Translations under genes and position numbers: made by a program | Notes under the pieces: model-generated | Seen by the model: the letters and a program-made list of their open reading frames with translations, nothing else | Told to the model about the DNA's origin: nothing | Databases searched by the model: none | Part shown: one piece after another, positions 12,383-13,323 of the stretch | How the letters are laid out: every line of letters starts with the position of its first letter | Numbering within the stretch: position 1 is the first letter of the stretch | Assembly: GCA_902796285.1 (NCBI GenBank) | Contig: CADBOH010000002.1 | Location: 1-13,323, forward strand | DNA length: 13,323 nt | Source: an uncultured Eubacteriales bacterium | GTDB lineage: Bacteria > Bacillota > Clostridia > Christensenellales > UBA1242 | Direction: 5' to 3'

Positions 12383-13323
12383 ATGATTTTAGATAATGTT
12401 AAAGAAAGATTGGCGCTTGCCAAGGAAAATATTGAGTTTATAAAGGAGTGTCTTTGACCCGACTAAACTTAATAGTGAAATAGAAGAGTTAAAAAGTCAG
12501 CAACTTGAAGAAGGGTTTTATGCGGATAATAAAAAAGTTCTTGAAGTTGGCAAAAAGATAAAAATAAATGAAACCAAGCTTTTGCTTATCAACCAATTGC
12601 AGTCTGCTTACGACGACACTCAGGCATATGTTGAGTTAAGCGAAGAAACGCATGATGGATCACTTGATAGTGAAATTGAAGAAAGTCTGCATACTCTTGA
12701 AGAGAAAGTTGAAAACGCAAAGATACAAACGCTTTTGAGTGGAAAGTATGATAGCTATGATGCAATCATCACACTTCACTCTGGCGCTGGTGGAACAGAG
12801 GCCCAAGATTGGACCGAGATGCTTTATCGAATGTATAAAATGTATGCCGAAAAAAATGATTTTAAAATAAAAGTTCTTGATGTGATAAATGGGGATGAAG
12901 CGGGACTGAAATCAATAACATTTGAACTGGCCGGAAATAATGCGTATGGATTTTTAAAAGCCGAAAAGGGAGTTCACAGGCTTGTTAGAATATCCCCATT
13001 TGACGCAAATGCAAGAAGACATACATCGTTTGCTAGCGTTGAGGTCATGCCAAAAATTGAAGAAAAACCCAACATTGAAATAAGAGCCGAGGATCTTAAA
13101 ATTGATACTTATCGTTCGTCGGGTGCTGGCGGGCAAAACGTTAATAAAACAGAAAGTGCGGTTAGAATAACACACTTACCAACAGGCATAGTTGTTGCGT
13201 GCCAAGTTGAAAGATCGCAGGTTCAAAACAAAGAGATTGCTATGCAGATGCTATACTCCAAACTTGTTGAAAAAGAAGAAAATGAAGAGATGGAAAGGCT
13301 TGCTGCCATAAGGGGAGAGATAA
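12383..13323 (+). CDS. prfB: Peptide chain release factor 2 with programmed +1 frameshift (3' end outside window)
   Basis: RF2 ends translation at UAA and UGA. Codons 1-24 (12383-12454, MILDNVKERL to ECL) are followed by in-frame TGA at 12455-12457. Reading continues after a +1 shift at CTT, with GAC at 12456. The frameshift site has AAAGGAG (12442-12448), three bases, then CTTTGAC: the same geometry as E. coli prfB. When RF2 is scarce, ribosomes pause at UGA and slip, making more RF2. The shifted frame encodes a normal RF2: the SPF recognition motif at 12993-13001, the peptidyl-tRNA hydrolysis GGQ at 13128-13136 within SSGAGGQNVNKTESAVRI, and an approach to the C-terminal domain at IRGEI. 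About 313 of some 365 residues are visible. TAGGAG lies 6 bases before the ATG. Confidence 0.97.
12442..12458 (+). promoter_or_regulatory. RF2 programmed frameshift signal
   Basis: The internal Shine-Dalgarno AAAGGAG (12442-12448), the slippery CTT (12452-12454), the stop TGA (12455-12457) and the following C (12458) make up the known RF2 recoding element, in the same spacing as E. coli. TGA followed by C is a poor termination context, which favours slippage. Confidence 0.95.

Noticed and set aside
12455..12457. TGA as a sequencing error or as recoded tryptophan in prfB
   Set aside because: The TGA lies in the complete RF2 frameshift element, and the reading frame continues in +1 only, so it is a programmed site.

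Overview
The window comes from an AT-rich, endospore-forming member of the Bacillota, most likely an uncultured Clostridia lineage. The evidence is a 16S rRNA with a Bacillus/Clostridium-type 3' end, and genes for SpoIIGA, sigma-E, sigma-G, a YlmC/YmxH-type PRC-barrel protein and (probably) SpoVM, together with rpmB-yloU-yloV in the order known from Bacillus subtilis. UGA is a real stop codon here: prfB (RF2) carries the classic in-frame UGA autoregulatory frameshift.

Layout. Positions 1-501 are the last third of a 16S rRNA gene. A strong terminator (619-646) follows it, with no tRNA, 23S or 5S gene, so this 16S looks unlinked from 23S. Then comes the mother-cell/forespore sigma cluster spoIIGA-sigE-sigG (751-3184), with a Spo0A-box/-10 promoter in front of spoIIGA. 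An NCS2 uracil permease gene (3334-4791) sits between sigG and the ylmC-type gene (4881-5165). nrdR (5191-5634) is convergent to ylmC. feoA-feoB (5744-8064) is the ferrous iron uptake pair. Directly behind feoB is a very short gene whose product closely resembles SpoVM. After back-to-back terminators come rpmB (minus strand) and the divergent yloU-yloV pair (Asp23 protein and FakA-type fatty acid kinase). tlyA (10791-11555) is convergent to an unrecognised 217-residue Cys-containing protein gene (minus). The window ends inside prfB.

How it works together. SpoIIGA processes the pro-sigma-E made from the adjacent gene; sigma-E acts in the mother cell, where SpoVM and the PRC-barrel protein are expected to act, and sigma-G acts in the forespore. 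The other genes are housekeeping: dNTP regulation (NrdR), iron uptake (FeoAB), translation (L28, TlyA, RF2) and phospholipid precursor supply (YloV/FakA). I see no phage, transposon, CRISPR or defence genes.

The points most worth a second look are: the overlooked SpoVM-like gene with an N-terminal extension; base-paired substitutions in the 16S decoding centre (both C1404-G1497 and C1409-G1491 changed to U-A or A-U pairs); the solitary 16S gene; apparent leaderless genes (ylmC, tlyA); an NrdR-box-like sequence on the nrdR promoter; and an altered core motif in FeoB. No wholly new multi-gene system is evident.
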